64,000 nt of DNA from Monomorium pharaonis (lineage: Eukaryota; Arthropoda; Insecta; Hymenoptera; Formicidae): positions 9,100,061 through 9,164,060 of the forward strand of contig NC_050474.1 of assembly GCF_013373865.1 (NCBI RefSeq), read 5' to 3'. Position 1 is the stretch's first letter; the number at the start of each line of letters is the position of its first letter. Below, in pieces: positions 40,191 to 52,844 of this stretch. The notes under the pieces were generated by a model. It searched no databases and was not told where the DNA came from. It worked only from the letters and a program-made list of their open reading frames with translations. Position numbers and translations under genes: made by a program.

Positions 40191-41580
40191 GAAATGGTAT
40201 AACTTTGATTATTAAAGTAACAATTATTTTAAATAAAAAGTTATTGTATTTACACACACACAAATTAATTTCTCTACAAAAATAATGATATGTAAATATT
40301 TTGCGCAAATTAAGAATAAACATTTCAAAATGAGAGCATTAAGTTTTTTCTCTACAAAAATAATGATATAAAGAAATATATGCGCCAATCTATAAAAAGA
40401 GATGTTTATTCTTTGGCTGGCATTCACAGTTTGATTTTTCATTAAGCTTGCATCAGACTAAAGATTGATATTAAGATTAAATTGAAATGTAACCAATTAG
40501 GAACAAAACCAATATTTTTTAACTTTGCTTTGAATGATCAAATTCCAATTTATAGTCCAGGAAAATTAGACTTTTTGGGGGAAAAAATTGAAAACTCAAG
40601 TTTGACTGTGCGTAAAGCACAATTAATATATGTAGATTAAAATAGATACATTTGCCAGTCGCAAAAAGCTGGGGGTTATTGCAAAATTACGGGTTAAAGT
40701 AGGGAAAAAGCAATTTCTTGCTTGCGCCTCGTAAACTAAAAACGGAATCCAGAAAAGTTTCAAATAAAAGTTGTAGATATTAAGTAAATCTACAATAATA
40801 AATTTGGTTCATTAAGATCGGTCGATTAGTTTGGTTGTAAAGTAGAAGAACCATGAAAAATAGCCATTTCTTAAATTGTTTATAACTTTCTTAAAAATTA
40901 ACTTAAACATTTGAAATTTTAGGTAAATGTAGATTTTATGGCGATAAAAAAGTACCAAATTTCATCAAAAAATATTAACAACTTTTCGAGTAATATCAAT
41001 TGTTTATCCAAAACGGGCTCCACTAAAATTTAATTTCTACATTTTTGAGACCATGCACGAACCTGAACCAAAGTTTTTTCTCTTCTTAAAATTTGCAGTA
41101 TTATATATCAATATTACGAAATGTGTGCAATGCAATTAAGTGTCTCAAATAAACATGTAAAAAATAAGTCTAATTAATAATTAAATAAGTTTTGAAATAT
41201 TAACGCTATCAAAATAGAGTAAAATGCATTTGAAAGGTGCGATTTTTCTTTAAATTTTAAAAAGAAAAACATTGTCCTAGATTGCTCAGAAGCCAAAATA
41301 ATTTTTTTTTTTAAATCACTGTTGCTACAGTTATGAATATTAAGAGCTAAAATTTTGACAGCATCTTATTAAATAGTTAAAGTAACCTTTCCCAAAAGTT
41401 CGAAGCGATTCATGAAAATTAACCACTGTGAATGTGTTAACAAAAGCATTATTACTCGGCGGCCGGCGGCACGCACGCGCGCGCGCGTTGCACTTCGCCT
41501 GGCCATGCTAGCGCGTGGCCAGGCGAGCGCGTACAAAATTGATCTGGCGCGTTCAAATTACTTCAATCGTTAATATGTTT
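40191..41580. other. Gene-free stretch ending in a GC-rich inverted repeat
   Basis: Mostly AT-rich with no frames. Near 41498-41527, CGCCTGGCCATGCTAGCGCG and TGGCCAGGCG form a short hairpin next to (GC)n runs, just before the second LINE. Confidence 0.4.
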
Positions 41581-41630
41581 ATTCAATCGTTAATATTCTT
41601 AGTGACAGGGAGTTAAGAAAAGGTAAGAAA

Positions 41631-42008
41631 ATGGTTTTGGATAAGGAGAAGGAAGAAAGGAAAAACAATATAGTAATTAAAGGTATTGGAAAGGAGGACG
41701 CAGAGAAAGTTACGACCAAATGGATAGGCGATATGTTTAGAAAGAAGTTAGACATTGAAGTTAAAGTTGAGAGGTTTTGGTGGAGCGGAGGGATGGTAGG
41801 TTTAGGTGATAATGAAATAAAACGTCAGGTAATGATTAATAAAAGAAAACTGAAAGAGGAAAAGTTTTTTATAGAAAATGATTTGACGTGGGAGGAAAGA
41901 AATATTCAGAGAGAAATAGGTAGTTGGGCTAGGGTCGAGAGAGAAAAAGGTAAGAATATAAAAATTGGTATAGGTAAAGTCAAGATTAACGGAGTCTGGA
42001 AGAAGTGA
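41631..42008 (+). pseudogene. LINE ORF1 fragment
   Basis: The frame contains KEERKNNIVIKGIGKEDAEK and IKRQVMINKRKLKEEKFFIE, a layout seen in LINE ORF1 proteins with a coiled-coil/RRM-like region. The frame stops at 42008 and highly basic sequence continues in other frames until about 42196. It would bind element RNA. It is incomplete. Confidence 0.55.
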
Positions 42009-42195
42009 AAAGACGTAGATAAAGTTTCTGAAGAGATAAGAGGGGAGGGAAAGAAGAGTGATGAAGCAGGGTTAAGAAAGATAACGGAAAACTAATTAGT
42101 TGCCAAGAAGAGGTTAAAAAAGGGTGAAGAGGCAAGGGAGGTGGTTATAGGAATAAGATTAAAGGAGATAGAGAAAATAAGAAGGAAAATAGATT

Positions 42196-45100
42196 AAGTT
42201 TAAGTAGGAAAGTTATATTCTGGAACATAGCAAGAACAGGGTCACTGGAAGTTTGGAAATACATTAAAGGTTATAATTTTATTAGTTTAAGTGAAACGTG
42301 GGTAGAAGAAAGGAGTTGGAATAATTTAAAATTTGCTTCTTAGATCGCACATTTGGGAGTGTCTTTGCAAAAAAAATTAATAGGAAAGGTAGAGCAAAAG
42401 GAAGTTTTATAATAGAAAAAAAGAGAGACTGGGGGAGTAAGGATAGGAACCTGATAGAGAAGAGCGCTGAGGGATGGTTAGTATCTAGAATAGAAAATGC
42501 GGAAAAGGCAGGTAATAGAGAAGATTTATTAATTATATCAGTTTACAATCAAGGTAATTGGGAAAATATCAAAAAGGTAATTAAAGAGATAGCAGAGGAA
42601 AATAGAGGTAAAGCTGTATTAATTGGGGGTGATTTCAATATAAGGATAGGAGAAAAAAATATAGAGAAGAAGGATGAAGGTACCGGTAGGAAAAGTAAGG
42701 ATAGGATAGTAGGCAATAATGGGGCGGATTTCTTAGATTTGATAATTGATGTAGGAGGTTATATCTTAAACGATACAACAGAAGGCGACAAAGAGAGAGA
42801 ATTTTACTTATGTAGATGCGAGAGGAAATACTATGATAGACTATGTGATTGCAAATGAACTTTGTATAGATAAGATTGTAGATTTTAGAGTAGGGAAAAG
42901 AGTGGACTCCGATCACATGCCCTTGACGGTAAAACTGAACATAGAGAAAGATGAAAAGAAAGAAGAGGGGGAGCAAGGAACGATAGAAACGAGGAGAAGG
43001 ATACTATGGGACGAAGAATCAAAAAGTGTATATGAGGAGAGAACGGAAAAAGCGGAATAGACAGAAAACCTGGAGAAAAAACCGACGGAAGAGATCTGGA
43101 GAAAATTAAAGGAGACAGTACTGGAAGCAATGGTTAAGAAAGAAGTGAGATGGAAGAGGAAAGTTATAGGTCACAAGAACTGGTGGGATAGAAGCTGTAC
43201 AAAAGAGAAACGAAAAGTTCACAGGACGTTAAGAAAATGGAGGAGAGAAAAAATTTCAAGGGAGGAATATATGAAAGAGAAGAGTAATCTGAAGGCATTC
43301 CTGGACACCAAACAGAAAAAAAGGAGGAAAGAGGAGGAATTGGAGCTCAAAAGTCTAAGGAACGCGGCCGAAGTCTGGAAATACATAAAGAAGAAAAGGG
43401 GAGGAAGAATGAAGGCTCGAAACAGCATAGGAAAGGAAAACTGGTATAAATACTTTATGGAGCTCTTGGAAAGAACAAGGATCGATGAAAATACAAGTAT
43501 AATTAGAAATGGAAATGGGGAGACAAACAGAGGAGAAGACAAGAAGAATAAAGATGAAGAATCCATGGAGATTGAAGAAGAAGCGGGAAGAATGTGGGAA
43601 AAGCGATAGATAAATTAAAAAATAAGAAAGCTCCAGGTATTGACGGTATCTCAATGGAAGCGTGGAGATATGGAGGTGCGACAATAAGGAAAGGTCTTAC
43701 GGAACTGATAAGGAGAATATGGAAAGGAGACAGCATCCCAGAAAACTGGAAAATAAGTGTAATCCTACCATTGCACAAAAAACATCAGGAAAAAACAGAG
43801 AACTATAGAGGTATATCCTTGCTATGTGCATGCAAGATATACGCGGAAATGGTAAGATTGAAGCTGGAAAAAGAAGCAAAGAATTTGGAAGTGCTTCCGG
43901 AAAGTCAAGGAGGTTCAGGAGTGGAAGAGGAACAATGGAGAATATCTTCATCTTGAACCATATAGTTCAGAGAGGAAAACTGAAACCTAAGGAGGAAAAA
44001 AAGATCTTTGCCCTCTTTGTGGATCTGAAGGCTGCTTTTGACAATGTAAGAAGAGAGAAACTTTGGAGCTACTACAAAATATAGGGATTGAAAAGATGAC
44101 GATCAGAAGATTGAAAGGGATGTACGAGAACACGAAGGTAACGGTGAAGACAGAAGATGGATTGACTGAAATTCTTAGCACGAGTAAAGGGGTCAGAGAG
44201 GGATGTGTTTTGAGCCCACTGCTGTTCAATTTGTATATAGCGGATATAGGGTGCGTTCAGGGAGACGCTATTAGCGCTACCAGCATCAGTCCATCTTCAT
44301 TACTCATTAAAAGTAGAACAAAAATAAACTGATGCTGATAGCGCTAATAGCGTCTCCCCGAACGCACCCATAGATAGCTATTTGCGTAAGAGGAATAGGA
44401 GGAATTAAATTACATAATAAGAGGATATGGTCATTAGCTTATACGGATATGGTAATACTGGCAAAAAATAGAGAAAGTTTAATGGACATGATGGATACGC
44501 TTAGGAAAGTTTTAAAGATTAAAGGGTTAGAGCTAAATGCGGAGAAAACAAAGGTTCTAGTATTTCACAGAAGTGGGAATGAAAAAATAGGTAAATGAAA
44601 ATGAGTAAATAAGGAAAGAGAAAAAGTAAGAAGCTTTAAGTATCTAGGGTTCACGTTTAATAAAAAAGAGAATTATAAAGATCATATAAAAGAATTAGAT
44701 AAGAAAGAAAAGTTGGCAGCGAATAAAGTTTGGAGTTTAGGAGAAAGAATTTGTAAAAATGATTTTAGCAGAAGATGGATGTTATTTAATTATTTAGTTA
44801 AAAGTGTAATGTCATACGGAGCAGAAATCTGGGGATGGGAAGAAAAGAGGGAACTAGAGAAAATAATGCTGGATTACACGAGATGGATTTTTAATTTAGA
44901 ATTCTGTACACCGAGATATTTAATGACCAAAGAATTAGGTTTAAAGAAGTTAAGGATAAAATGGAGAACCAGAGCTAGGAAATTCGAAGAAAAGGTAAAA
45001 GAAATGAATAACGTTAGATGGGTAAAGTTATGCTGGAACGAAAAAGCGAACGAAGGTTGGAACGATTTATACGGAAAAGAAAGAGAGAAGTATTACAATA

Positions 45101-45641
45101 GAAACGGTTGGAGCTCAAGAGCCATCGAGATATTAGAAAGTTGCGAGACTAGTAAAATAGTAAGCGAACTAGAGAGCAGGGATAGGGATGTCCAAAATCA
45201 AGAGGAAGAATGTAGATTGAGAAATACAAGATATAACCCTAGGTATAAGAAAAATTGGGATAGCATATAATTAAAACCTAGTTATTTAAGTAAGAAAAAT
45301 ATGACAAAAAGAAGAGATACGGTAGGGATAGAGCTTTAGCTAGGCTAAGATGCGGTAATATGGAAGGAAATAATAAGTACTGGTTAGGAGAAGAGAAAAG
45401 GCTATGTATATTCTGTAGGAAAAGTAAGGATAATCTTGTTCACTTTGTAAAAGACTGCGAGATAGCGAAGGCATGGTTCAAGGATTTAGGTAAACAGGAT
45501 AGAAAGGAAAGATTAGTAAACGACGAATTAGACGATGTAAAAGAGAAGGCATTAAGAGTATTTTGGAAGGAAAAGAAAAGGCTAGAAAAGAAAAAAGACA
45601 AGAAAAAGGACAAGAGAAAAAATATAAGCGGGGATAGATAA
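42196..45641 (+). pseudogene. LINE ORF2: endonuclease, reverse transcriptase, zinc motif; broken
   Basis: The endonuclease opens near 42209 (VIFWNIARTG, FISLSETWVEE), continues to LIGGDFNIRIGE near 42620, and ends with the SDHMPL catalytic motif near 42913. Reverse transcriptase has KNKKAPGIDGISMEAWRY (43620), ENYRGISLLCACKIYAEM, FALFVDLKAAFDNVRREK (44010) and VREGCVLSPLLFNLYIAD (44190). The active-site YADD is altered to YTDM near 44440, with a lost codon. A MITE interrupts the segment between these last two motifs. The C-terminus carries CIFCRKSKDNLVHFVKDC near 45398-45452. Many frameshifts are present. Confidence 0.8.
44249..44369. mobile_element. Palindromic MITE inside LINE reverse transcriptase, 121 bp
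   Basis: GGGTGCGTTCAGGGAGACGC and the complement of GCGTCTCCCCGAACGCACCC form the ends; the arms continue about 42 bp. ATA occurs on both flanks and may be the target duplication. A single end of the same family is seen near 57914-57933 (GTCTCCCTGAACGCACCCC). Confidence 0.8.
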
Positions 45642-45900
45642 GGAACAAAGTAAGTAGAGAGTAAGTCTAAAGTAAATTAAGTTCGAAGAAATGTACATAT
45701 AAGTGCAATAAAGATATACAGAAGTTAAGGTATAAGCACAAGTTAAGATGTAAGATGTAAAATATATATCTTTTCTTTTCCCCTTTTGTGAATTGTATTT
45801 AGAAATAATTAAGTGAAAATTATAAAAAGTAGGTAAGTGCAAAGTTAGCGGTGATAAAACGTGTGATAATTTCAAGCGTGAATAAAGATTTGTGATGTAG

Positions 45901-46399
45901 GATAAGATATAGTTCAGATAAGTTAGGTTCTGCCTATCATAAAAGTAATGTCTATCATATAATAACATACAACTTATAAACAATGCAAATATTAGTACGG
46001 GTCGTAATTTATAAACAAATAATGAGAAAAACAAGAAAGATTTTACATGTCAAAGCAACAGATGATGTAATCCTTTTGCTTGTGATTCATGATACATTTT
46101 ACTTTGCATAGGTGTCTTACTAATCTTTTCAATACCATTTTAGTATATTGTAAACTCATCTATTTAGTAAAGCTATTTAAAAACTATTGATTTTGTATTT
46201 ACTAGGTATAAAAAAAATCTTTGAATCGCCGAAAATCCTTCTTGCACGTTTTCTTTATCTGAAAAGAATCTATTCTCAAAATTTGAACTAAATTGGAGTA
46301 TGGATGTTTTCGGAAATTTCACCAAATAAACAACAAACATATATTAATGCAAACAATTCTTATTGATGTTGAATTTAAATAAAAATATGCTATAATTAC
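45901..46399. other. Gene-free stretch
   Basis: AT-rich with no frames or repeats recognised. Confidence 0.4.
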
Positions 46400-46805
46400 A
46401 CACGCACACAAAAAAAAGTGATGTGTCCCTGGAATCCCATTAGTCAATTTCTATGTACACTAGGTATTTGACGTATTGATACGTGTTGAACACAAATCCA
46501 GTGTCAGAATTGCCCCATCACCCATCATTTCTTTTTTTTTTAATAAAAAAGATAACCTAAAAACCTTAAAAATTGCAATAATCACTCTGCACGCAGAAAA
46601 TGATGAGTGATAAGACAATTTTGACACCAGATTTGTGTTTAGCAGCTCAAAATACATAAAGATTCCATGGTTTTGTCCGTAATATAAACCTTTTTTTATG
46701 AGTGGCTGTGCTGCACTGTCGCACCCCCCCCCCCAAAAAAAACTTACAAACCAGATATCTTTGGGTGCTTTCCAACAATGTACACAAACGACACTGTGTA
46801 ACACA

Positions 46806-46926
46806 GTAGGTCTGTTTTTTATTCCTGCACTGCTGCACTGGTGCAATAAGTTAGAATAAGACAAATATATTTTTTCTCATTCTAACTTATTGCACTAGTG
46901 TAGCAGTGCAGGAATAAAAAACAAAC
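46806..46926. repeat. Palindromic MITE 'TGCACTGGTGCAATAAGTTA', copy 1
   Basis: TTATTCCTGCACTGCTGCAC and the following TGGTGCAATAAGTTAGAATA pair with the complement at 46880-46926. The centre is ACAAATATATTTTTTCTC. Other copies are at 52845-53018. Confidence 0.75.
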
Positions 46927-47680
46927 CTAGTGTACAAACTAGTGTTTTCCAACTACAACACAAGTCGACACAATCATACACAACTAAAAAGCTAAGTTCA
47001 ATTGTGTCGTCACTCAACGAATACCAATGTTTTTACATTTGGTATCACTTATTTTTTGTAAATATCTAATTTTAGTTAAATGGTTAGGTTAGATTAGGTT
47101 ATTCACATTAAATATTTCTAAAAAACATTTTTAAGTGATTATAATTCCAAAGTGTTTTTATAAAATCTTTTTGTTAATAAAAAACAAAAATTAAACACAT
47201 AAATAACACGATTGTATTAAAGATTGCTTTTTAAATAACAGAAGATATTTAATGCATACTGTATTTTATTATTTATTACAACTACAAATGTATACGATAC
47301 AATAATCAATATATATTGATAAATTTACTATTAAGTATTACTATCTTTTACACACGTTAACCGTGTTAACTATTAATATTAAATATTACATTCTATTACA
47401 ATTAACAATTTACATAAAAATAATTAATAATTATATAAATTTCCAATTATAGCATTGGAAATTTATTTGCAAAAAACGGCACTGTATTATTTCAGCTTCC
47501 ATTATTTATCAAATGTTAAACAAATAAAATAATTCATTGTAAGGCACTGTATCTCTTACTTAATAAAACTTATTAGAAAATGCTCAATTTATAAAAAATT
47601 TTTTTTAATATTGCACCACAAATCTTTTGGTAATTACTGTTCTGCTCTCTGGCAAATAGAAATAAACCTAAACCTAAGCT

Positions 47681-47793
47681 GCGTTCCGTTTTAACGCATG
47701 ATGCGCATAATGCATTGTTCATCGTTGTTTAACGTTTGACAAACAACAAGGATGAACGATGCATCATGCATATCATGCGTGAAACGGAACGTA
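47681..47793. repeat. Palindromic MITE 'GCGTTCCGTTTTAACGCATG'
   Basis: The left arm GCGTTCCGTTTTAACGCATG and the right arm CATGCGTGAAACGGAACGTA pair, as do the inner TTGTTCATCGTTGTTT and its partner. No coding. Confidence 0.7.
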
Positions 47794-48130
47794 CCCCTAA
47801 ACAGCGTTCCAGCTACAACTCGACATTATGTAACACTGTGTCACACAGTGACGGTAAAATGTTTCATAGCTGAAAAGCACCCTTTATGTATTTTGAGCCG
47901 TTGAACACAAATCTGGTATCAGGATTGCCTCATCACCCACCATTTTCCGCGTGCAACGAAATTATTATTATTTTCAAGGCATTTTAGGCCATTTTTTCGA
48001 TTAAAAAAAAAAGGTGGGTGATGGAGCAATTCTAGCACCGGATTCGTATTCAGCATGTCAAAATACATAGAGATTGACTAGTGGGGTCACAGGGATAGAC
48101 CACTTTCCTTTTTGTATTTCCTTCTGTAAT

Positions 48131-48985
48131 TAAAAAATTATATGGTTATCTAAAATAATTAATAGCGAATTCGATTGCCTGCATTAGTATATACTGAGTG
48201 CAAATTTTTGTAGTGCAATGTGTTTGATTGACGTCCTCTGTTTCTTTATTTTAAACTTTATGTCGCACTCGTACGGTTTAGTGCAACATGAGTTCAGTGC
48301 CAGTGTAAGGCAACCAAATTTACTATTAGATCGATTACAAAAATATAACCCATCCCTAGTTACTATCAAGTAAAAACTAATGCAACTAGACAAAGCGTTT
48401 ACAACAAGTATATTTCAGCGTAAATAGTACATAAGCTTGTATAAGAATAAAGAGTTAATACGTTAAAATTTTAATAATTATTATTCTATAATACATAAAA
48501 AATTTTTTATTTAAAATTTTATGAAACATACCAATTGTTAAATAAAGGTTAAATGAAATAAAACAAATATATTAATTTTTTGCACTTTAATTTGTTACAC
48601 ATTAAGTATTGCACACTAAGCACTGTTTTTAATAATTGTTATATTTATTTTTATTAACTAGTAAATAACTGTAAATAACTAAAAAAATAATAAATTGGAA
48701 CAAATTGAGGTAAGACTTCCTTATCCGACCCTCCTTCAATTTTGATGAAATTTTATAGGCATGTAATATTTATTAAATGCAGTCGAATGCTACAAAAGTG
48801 AATGTACAGAAACTGCTAGTTTTCAAAAACTTAAAAAAAAAATCATGTTTTTTTTTTCATTGACTTCCATAAATAATTGGAATTTCAAAAAATACTTCAG
48901 ATAAAGGTTATAGATTTCATTGAAATACACATTTTGTTTTATTGATTTTTGCCATAAAAATAGTTTTCGAGAAAAACGACATTAA
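48131..48985. other. Gene-free stretch
   Basis: TAGCGAATTCGATTGCCTGC near 48165 resembles the Harbinger-like sequence near 2203 but no partner end is evident. The rest is AT-rich. Confidence 0.35.
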
Positions 48986-50343
48986 GGGGTAACACCACTG
49001 TAAAAATCTAAAATAAAGCGTTTTGCAATTTTTTTTTTAATGGAAGGAAAAGAGGATAATAATATTCAAGGATGTTATTAATCATGTCTTTAAGTATTTA
49101 AAAAAATAGTTATTCAAAAATAGTACAAAATGGCGACGCTGGAGTCATTCTCGTGAGGCATGTTAAATTTGCGGCACGCAGTGTAACTGACGCAAAGGAC
49201 CCCGCACACATCTTATAAAAAAGTGTTCCCAGTCAAATTGGCTGAAAGTGAGATATAATGTATTCCATGACACGCTGATCAAATATGTCCATAGGACCAG
49301 GGTCTGAAAATCTCTACATTTTGATATACGGAGCTTTAAATGTTGAAAATATGGCATTTTTGATTATCATGTCTCGTAGATGATTGGGTTCCTTGATGCG
49401 GTGGGCCGTGCTATAGCTAACATACATGTATATATACTATATAAAGTGTATATACATGTATATATGTATATAGTGTATACAGTGTATATAGTGTATATAC
49501 ATGCAGTGTATAGTGTATAGTACATATACACTATATATAGTGTGTATATACATGTATACATGTATATAGTGTATATAGTATATATAGTGTATATACGTGT
49601 AGTGTATAGTACTGCAGTATAGTGTATAGTACTGTATATAGTGTATATACATGTATGTTAGCTATAGTATAGCCCACCGCATCAAAAAACGCAATCATCT
49701 ACAAGACACGATAATAAAAAATGCCATATTTTCAACATTCAAAGCTCCGTATATCAAAATGTAGAGATTTTCAGACCCTGGTCCTATGGACATATTTGAT
49801 CAGCACGTCATGGAGTACATTATATCTCACTTTCAGCCAATTTGACCAGAAACACTCTTCCATAAGATGTGTGCGGGTCCTTTGAATTTGGAAAAAAACA
49901 AAAAATTTTCTCTTAATCTACATGAGTATAATTAGAGAAATACGTAGAGGATTTTGACAATATTAATTTTTGTGTGATTGGCGAGCATTTAAAGTAACAA
50001 GTTCAATTTTTGACAAAAAAAAAGGACAATTATTTGTCAATAAATAATGTTAAAATCAACTTATCGAAAATCCCGTACGTACTTCTCTTCGAAATGTTAT
50101 TTTAAAGATATAGTCAAAATTTGGAGTGAATAGAATAAAAATTGTTGAAATTATACTGCGTGCCGTTTAAAAAAATCGTGTTTCGAGAAAAACGCCTTTA
50201 AAATTTTGAGATGTGTTATGGACGTGAAAAAATGAAAAATTTGGCATAAAACTTTTTTCCCCTATTCTAGAAGGTTCAAAACATTCTTTTAAGCAAATAA
50301 AAAAAATCGATTTTCTGAAAACTTATTACAGTGGTCTTACCCC
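48986..50343. mobile_element. TTAA-flanked Kolobok-like non-autonomous element, 1.36 kb
   Basis: TTAA lies at 48982-48985 and 50344-50347. The TIRs are GGGGTAACACCACTGTAA on the left and GGGGTAAGACCACTGTAA (complement) on the right, one mismatch. They share the GGGGTWACACCA opening with the element at 12780. There is no transposase; a 690-bp hairpin occupies the centre. Confidence 0.7.
49194..49883. repeat. Hairpin, about 690 bp, with TGTATATAG microsatellite loop
   Basis: The arms 49194-49425 and 49655-49883 are near-perfect inverted copies, for example CAAATATGTCCATAGGACCA near 49279 and its complement near 49780. The centre is a (TATATACATG/TGTATATAG)n tract. Confidence 0.8.
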
Positions 50344-50359
50344 TTAAATATGGTAATTG

Positions 50360-51262
50360 TAAAGAAAAGGGGCTCCCTCACCGATTTTGACGAAACTTCA
50401 CAGTTTCGTATATTTTGGTACGTAGAACATGAATCTGGCAGAAAAAAAGCGTCGCTCTGCCCCGCGAGACGAGATATTAATCGTTAAAATTTACTATTTG
50501 ACAGGTTATGAAACCTGTCATACCGGCGAAATGTTGCGACTGAACATGGTCCCGTGGTCCCGTGGCCATATATTTTGACATATTTTGACTGAAAGAGAAT
50601 TAATATATTCTTAGAAAACGCGTGGGCGGGAAAGGGGCGGAGCCCCTCCCCTGCACCCCCTACCCATAATTTTTTTTAACCTAACCCACACATTTTAAAG
50701 TTGATATTTGGTTAATGCGAAAATATTGGAAATGAACAGCGTGGAAAGTCGCAAACCTATGTGGTACTGTACAAGAGTGGATGTCGTTTATTTTACGTTT
50801 TACAAATACGATACATGATATCAGTGCTCTACGTAAAGTAAACGACGTCCACGCTTGTACAGTACCACATAGGTTTGCGACTTTCCACGCTATTCATTTC
50901 CAATGTTTTCGCATTAACCAAATATTGACTTTAAAATGTGGGTTAAGTTAGGTTAGGTTAGAAAAAATTACGGGGAGGGGGTGCAGGAAAAGGGGCGGAG
51001 CCCCTCTCCCGCCCACGCGTTTTCTGAGAATATATGTTCTTTCAGTCAAAATGTCAAAATATATGGCCACGGGACCACGGGACCATGTTCAGTCGCAACA
51101 TTTCGTCGGTATGACAGGTTTCATAACCTGGCAAATAGTGAACTTTAATGATTAATATCTCGTCTCGTGGGGCAGAGCTTTTTTCTACCAGATTCATGTT
51201 CTACGCACAAAAATACATAATATTGTTAAATTTTAACAAATTCGGAGAACAGTGACCTTTCC
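50360..51262. repeat. Giant hairpin, about 900 bp, arms over 400 bp
   Basis: The left arm ends near 50797 and the right arm begins near 50830 (GTCGTTTATTTTACGT and ACGTAAAGTAAACGAC). Long stretches such as ACATGGTCCCGTGGTCCCGT, and CACCCCCTACCC against GGGGAGGGGGTG, pair across the centre. There are no coding sequences. This looks like a hairpin MITE. Confidence 0.8.
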
Positions 51263-51954
51263 TTAAGTATTACTGTCTCTTGTTCCAACTAACTATTCAA
51301 AATAACAATATTTGATAACTTTTAAAAATGAGACAGTTTCATCTAAGACTAATCACTAATTAATTATAAAAATCTTTTAATTAACCATGGTTCTATTAAC
51401 AACTCCATGTCTATTTAAAATAAATTACATTATAACTGACTACAATGTATTTCACTACATTATGATTTTCAACATTGAAGAGAATTCGAATTATGAATGA
51501 ATTAAAATGTTTGCGTCTTAATTAATTTGCATTATAAATAATCAAATAAAATGAGTGTTCAGATAAAACATCCTTCTTAATTGTTATATAAATAAAGTTT
51601 TAAAATTTGCACAAAGATTTTCTAGCGCCAGCTTCTATAACCATGTTCTTCTTTCATTATATTTGTATAATTATATTAATTTAGTCTTTTATTAAATTTT
51701 AATTCCAGTTTAAAATGACATTTAATAGTAACAGATTAATCAATATCTTTTAGATTTAATTTTTATAAATTTGATTAACTTTTTTACTTGAAAATATAAT
51801 TATATTGTTTTATTTATTTGTCTATATTTCATTGAATGTATAGTAACCTTATCTCAATTTAATCATTATATTTAATAATGCTACAAGCATATGAGAAGAT
51901 TATAATTTCTAATTTTAATTGATGAAGTAATATATAAGCAGATGAACATTTTAC
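51263..51954. other. 5' part of Prp18 intron 2, no element recognised
   Basis: AT-rich, probably ancestral intron sequence next to the donor at 51954. Confidence 0.5.
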
Positions 51955-52233
51955 CTTGTTCATTTCTGGTTCAAGGATTTCACATTTCCTTAATCTTTTA
52001 AAGGCTTCTATCTCGGATTCACCAAATAACAAAATGGGCTCTCCCCGCTCGCGTAATCGTCTAATTACTTCTTGTCTGGACAGCAAATGTTCAGAACTAC
52101 TATCTGTTAAGTGTTTTTCAGATTGTTGGTTAAGGTTTGAAGGAACAGCTTCATTGTTTCCCTTGTCAACTTCTTGCACTTCTTGTTGCTTTGATATCAA
52201 CTGACTTCTTTTGAAATACTTCTTGTTATCTTC
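51955..52233 (-). CDS. Prp18: Prp18, exon 2
   Basis: This 279-bp exon encodes residues 22-114 of the protein. It begins EDNKKYFKRSQLISKQQEVQ and includes the diagnostic splicing-factor motif LLSRQEVIRRLRERGEPILL followed by FGESEIEAFKRLRK, the PRP4-like/SFM region shared with Prp4-type splicing proteins. It ends at EMNK. The acceptor (TTTTAG) lies at 52234-52239 and the donor (GTAA) at 51951-51954, both phase 0. The intervening linker (about residues 40-70) is polar and poorly conserved, as in other insects. The strong match and clean splice sites make this a functional exon. Confidence 0.94.
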
Positions 52234-52334
52234 CTAAAAGTATACTTCAACATAAGTATTAATTGAAGACTAAATAGTAAGTAAAGTTAAATAATCACAC
52301 TACACAAAGTCAAAGAATAAAATGTGTAACATAC

Positions 52335-52397
52335 TAAGACATGACTTTCTTCTAGCTCCTTGCGTTTTTTCATTATTTCCGCTTTTAGAATATCCAT
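52335..52397 (-). CDS. Prp18: Prp18, exon 1 (start codon)
   Basis: The start ATG is at 52397 and gives MDILKAEIMKKRKELEESHV then L, closely matching the N-terminus of animal Prp18 (MDILK.EI.RKR). The donor is GTATGT at 52329-52334; the join to exon 2 is phase 0, leaving a short 101-bp intron 1 (52234-52334). The 5' untranslated region lies above 52397 but its extent is not visible. TBCD starts 6 kb away on the other strand. Confidence 0.92.
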
Positions 52398-52844
52398 TTT
52401 GCTAACAATATAATAATAATATAAAAGTTCAATTATATGAATAGAGAACACACAGAAGCTTCACATGCTTTTTTTTTCTTTTTGTGATTTACCGTGCCGT
52501 CAACCGAATTTTTTTTTTGTTTTGAGAGCTTAATGTGCCAGATCTTCTTCAGATATACGGCACGTGTAACACTGGGCCTTCTCTCGTACAATTTCGCTGA
52601 TTTTACCACACTGAATGTTATGTAGATGTGTGTATGTGTATGTGTCGTATATATGTAGATGGGTCAGTTATGGATGAGTGTATGTGTATATGTTTATGTG
52701 TACGTGTTTGTCCGCATTGAATGAGCTCGGGTCCGCGTAGGTTTGCTATGCCCAAATGACGGTGCGGTACGGTCACCCCTGCGCGCCGTCAACCGAACTT
52801 TCGTTGTAGGTTATTTGACACCTCTTTACTTGGCCTGTTCTTTT

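Larger units (their letters stand above)
41600..45900 (+). mobile_element. APE-type LINE, second family, decayed
   Basis: Lysine- and glutamate-rich coding runs along the plus strand: ORF1 (41631-42008 and beyond), then endonuclease, reverse transcriptase and a C-terminal zinc motif. The 5' and 3' edges were not resolved, and no target duplication was found. A 121-bp MITE is inserted at 44249-44369. Confidence 0.75.
46400..48130. mobile_element. Degraded long-TIR transposon related to 25941-26973
   Basis: The left end CACACAAAAAAAAGTGATGT and the right end ACCACTTTCCTTTTTGTATT are similar to those of the 25.9-kb element. As there, the arm unit (TTGAACACAAATCCAGTGTC, then CATCACCCATCATTT) occurs more than once per arm, near 46480, 46600, 47900 and 48020. 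The interior hosts two other palindromes, at 46806-46926 and 47681-47793, and no coding. Confidence 0.5.
391..51954 (-). other. Prp18 intron 2, about 51.6 kb
   Basis: The donor is GTAA, read on the minus strand from 51954, right after codons for MNK. The acceptor is TAG at 391-393. The flanking exons are both phase 0 and join into a conserved Prp18 sequence, so this is one intron. It is filled with nested transposons and one bacterial insert. No host exon was recognised inside it. Confidence 0.88.

Noticed and set aside
49367..49652. Tyrosine/isoleucine repeat peptides
   Set aside because: They are translations of the TGTATATAG microsatellite at the hairpin centre.
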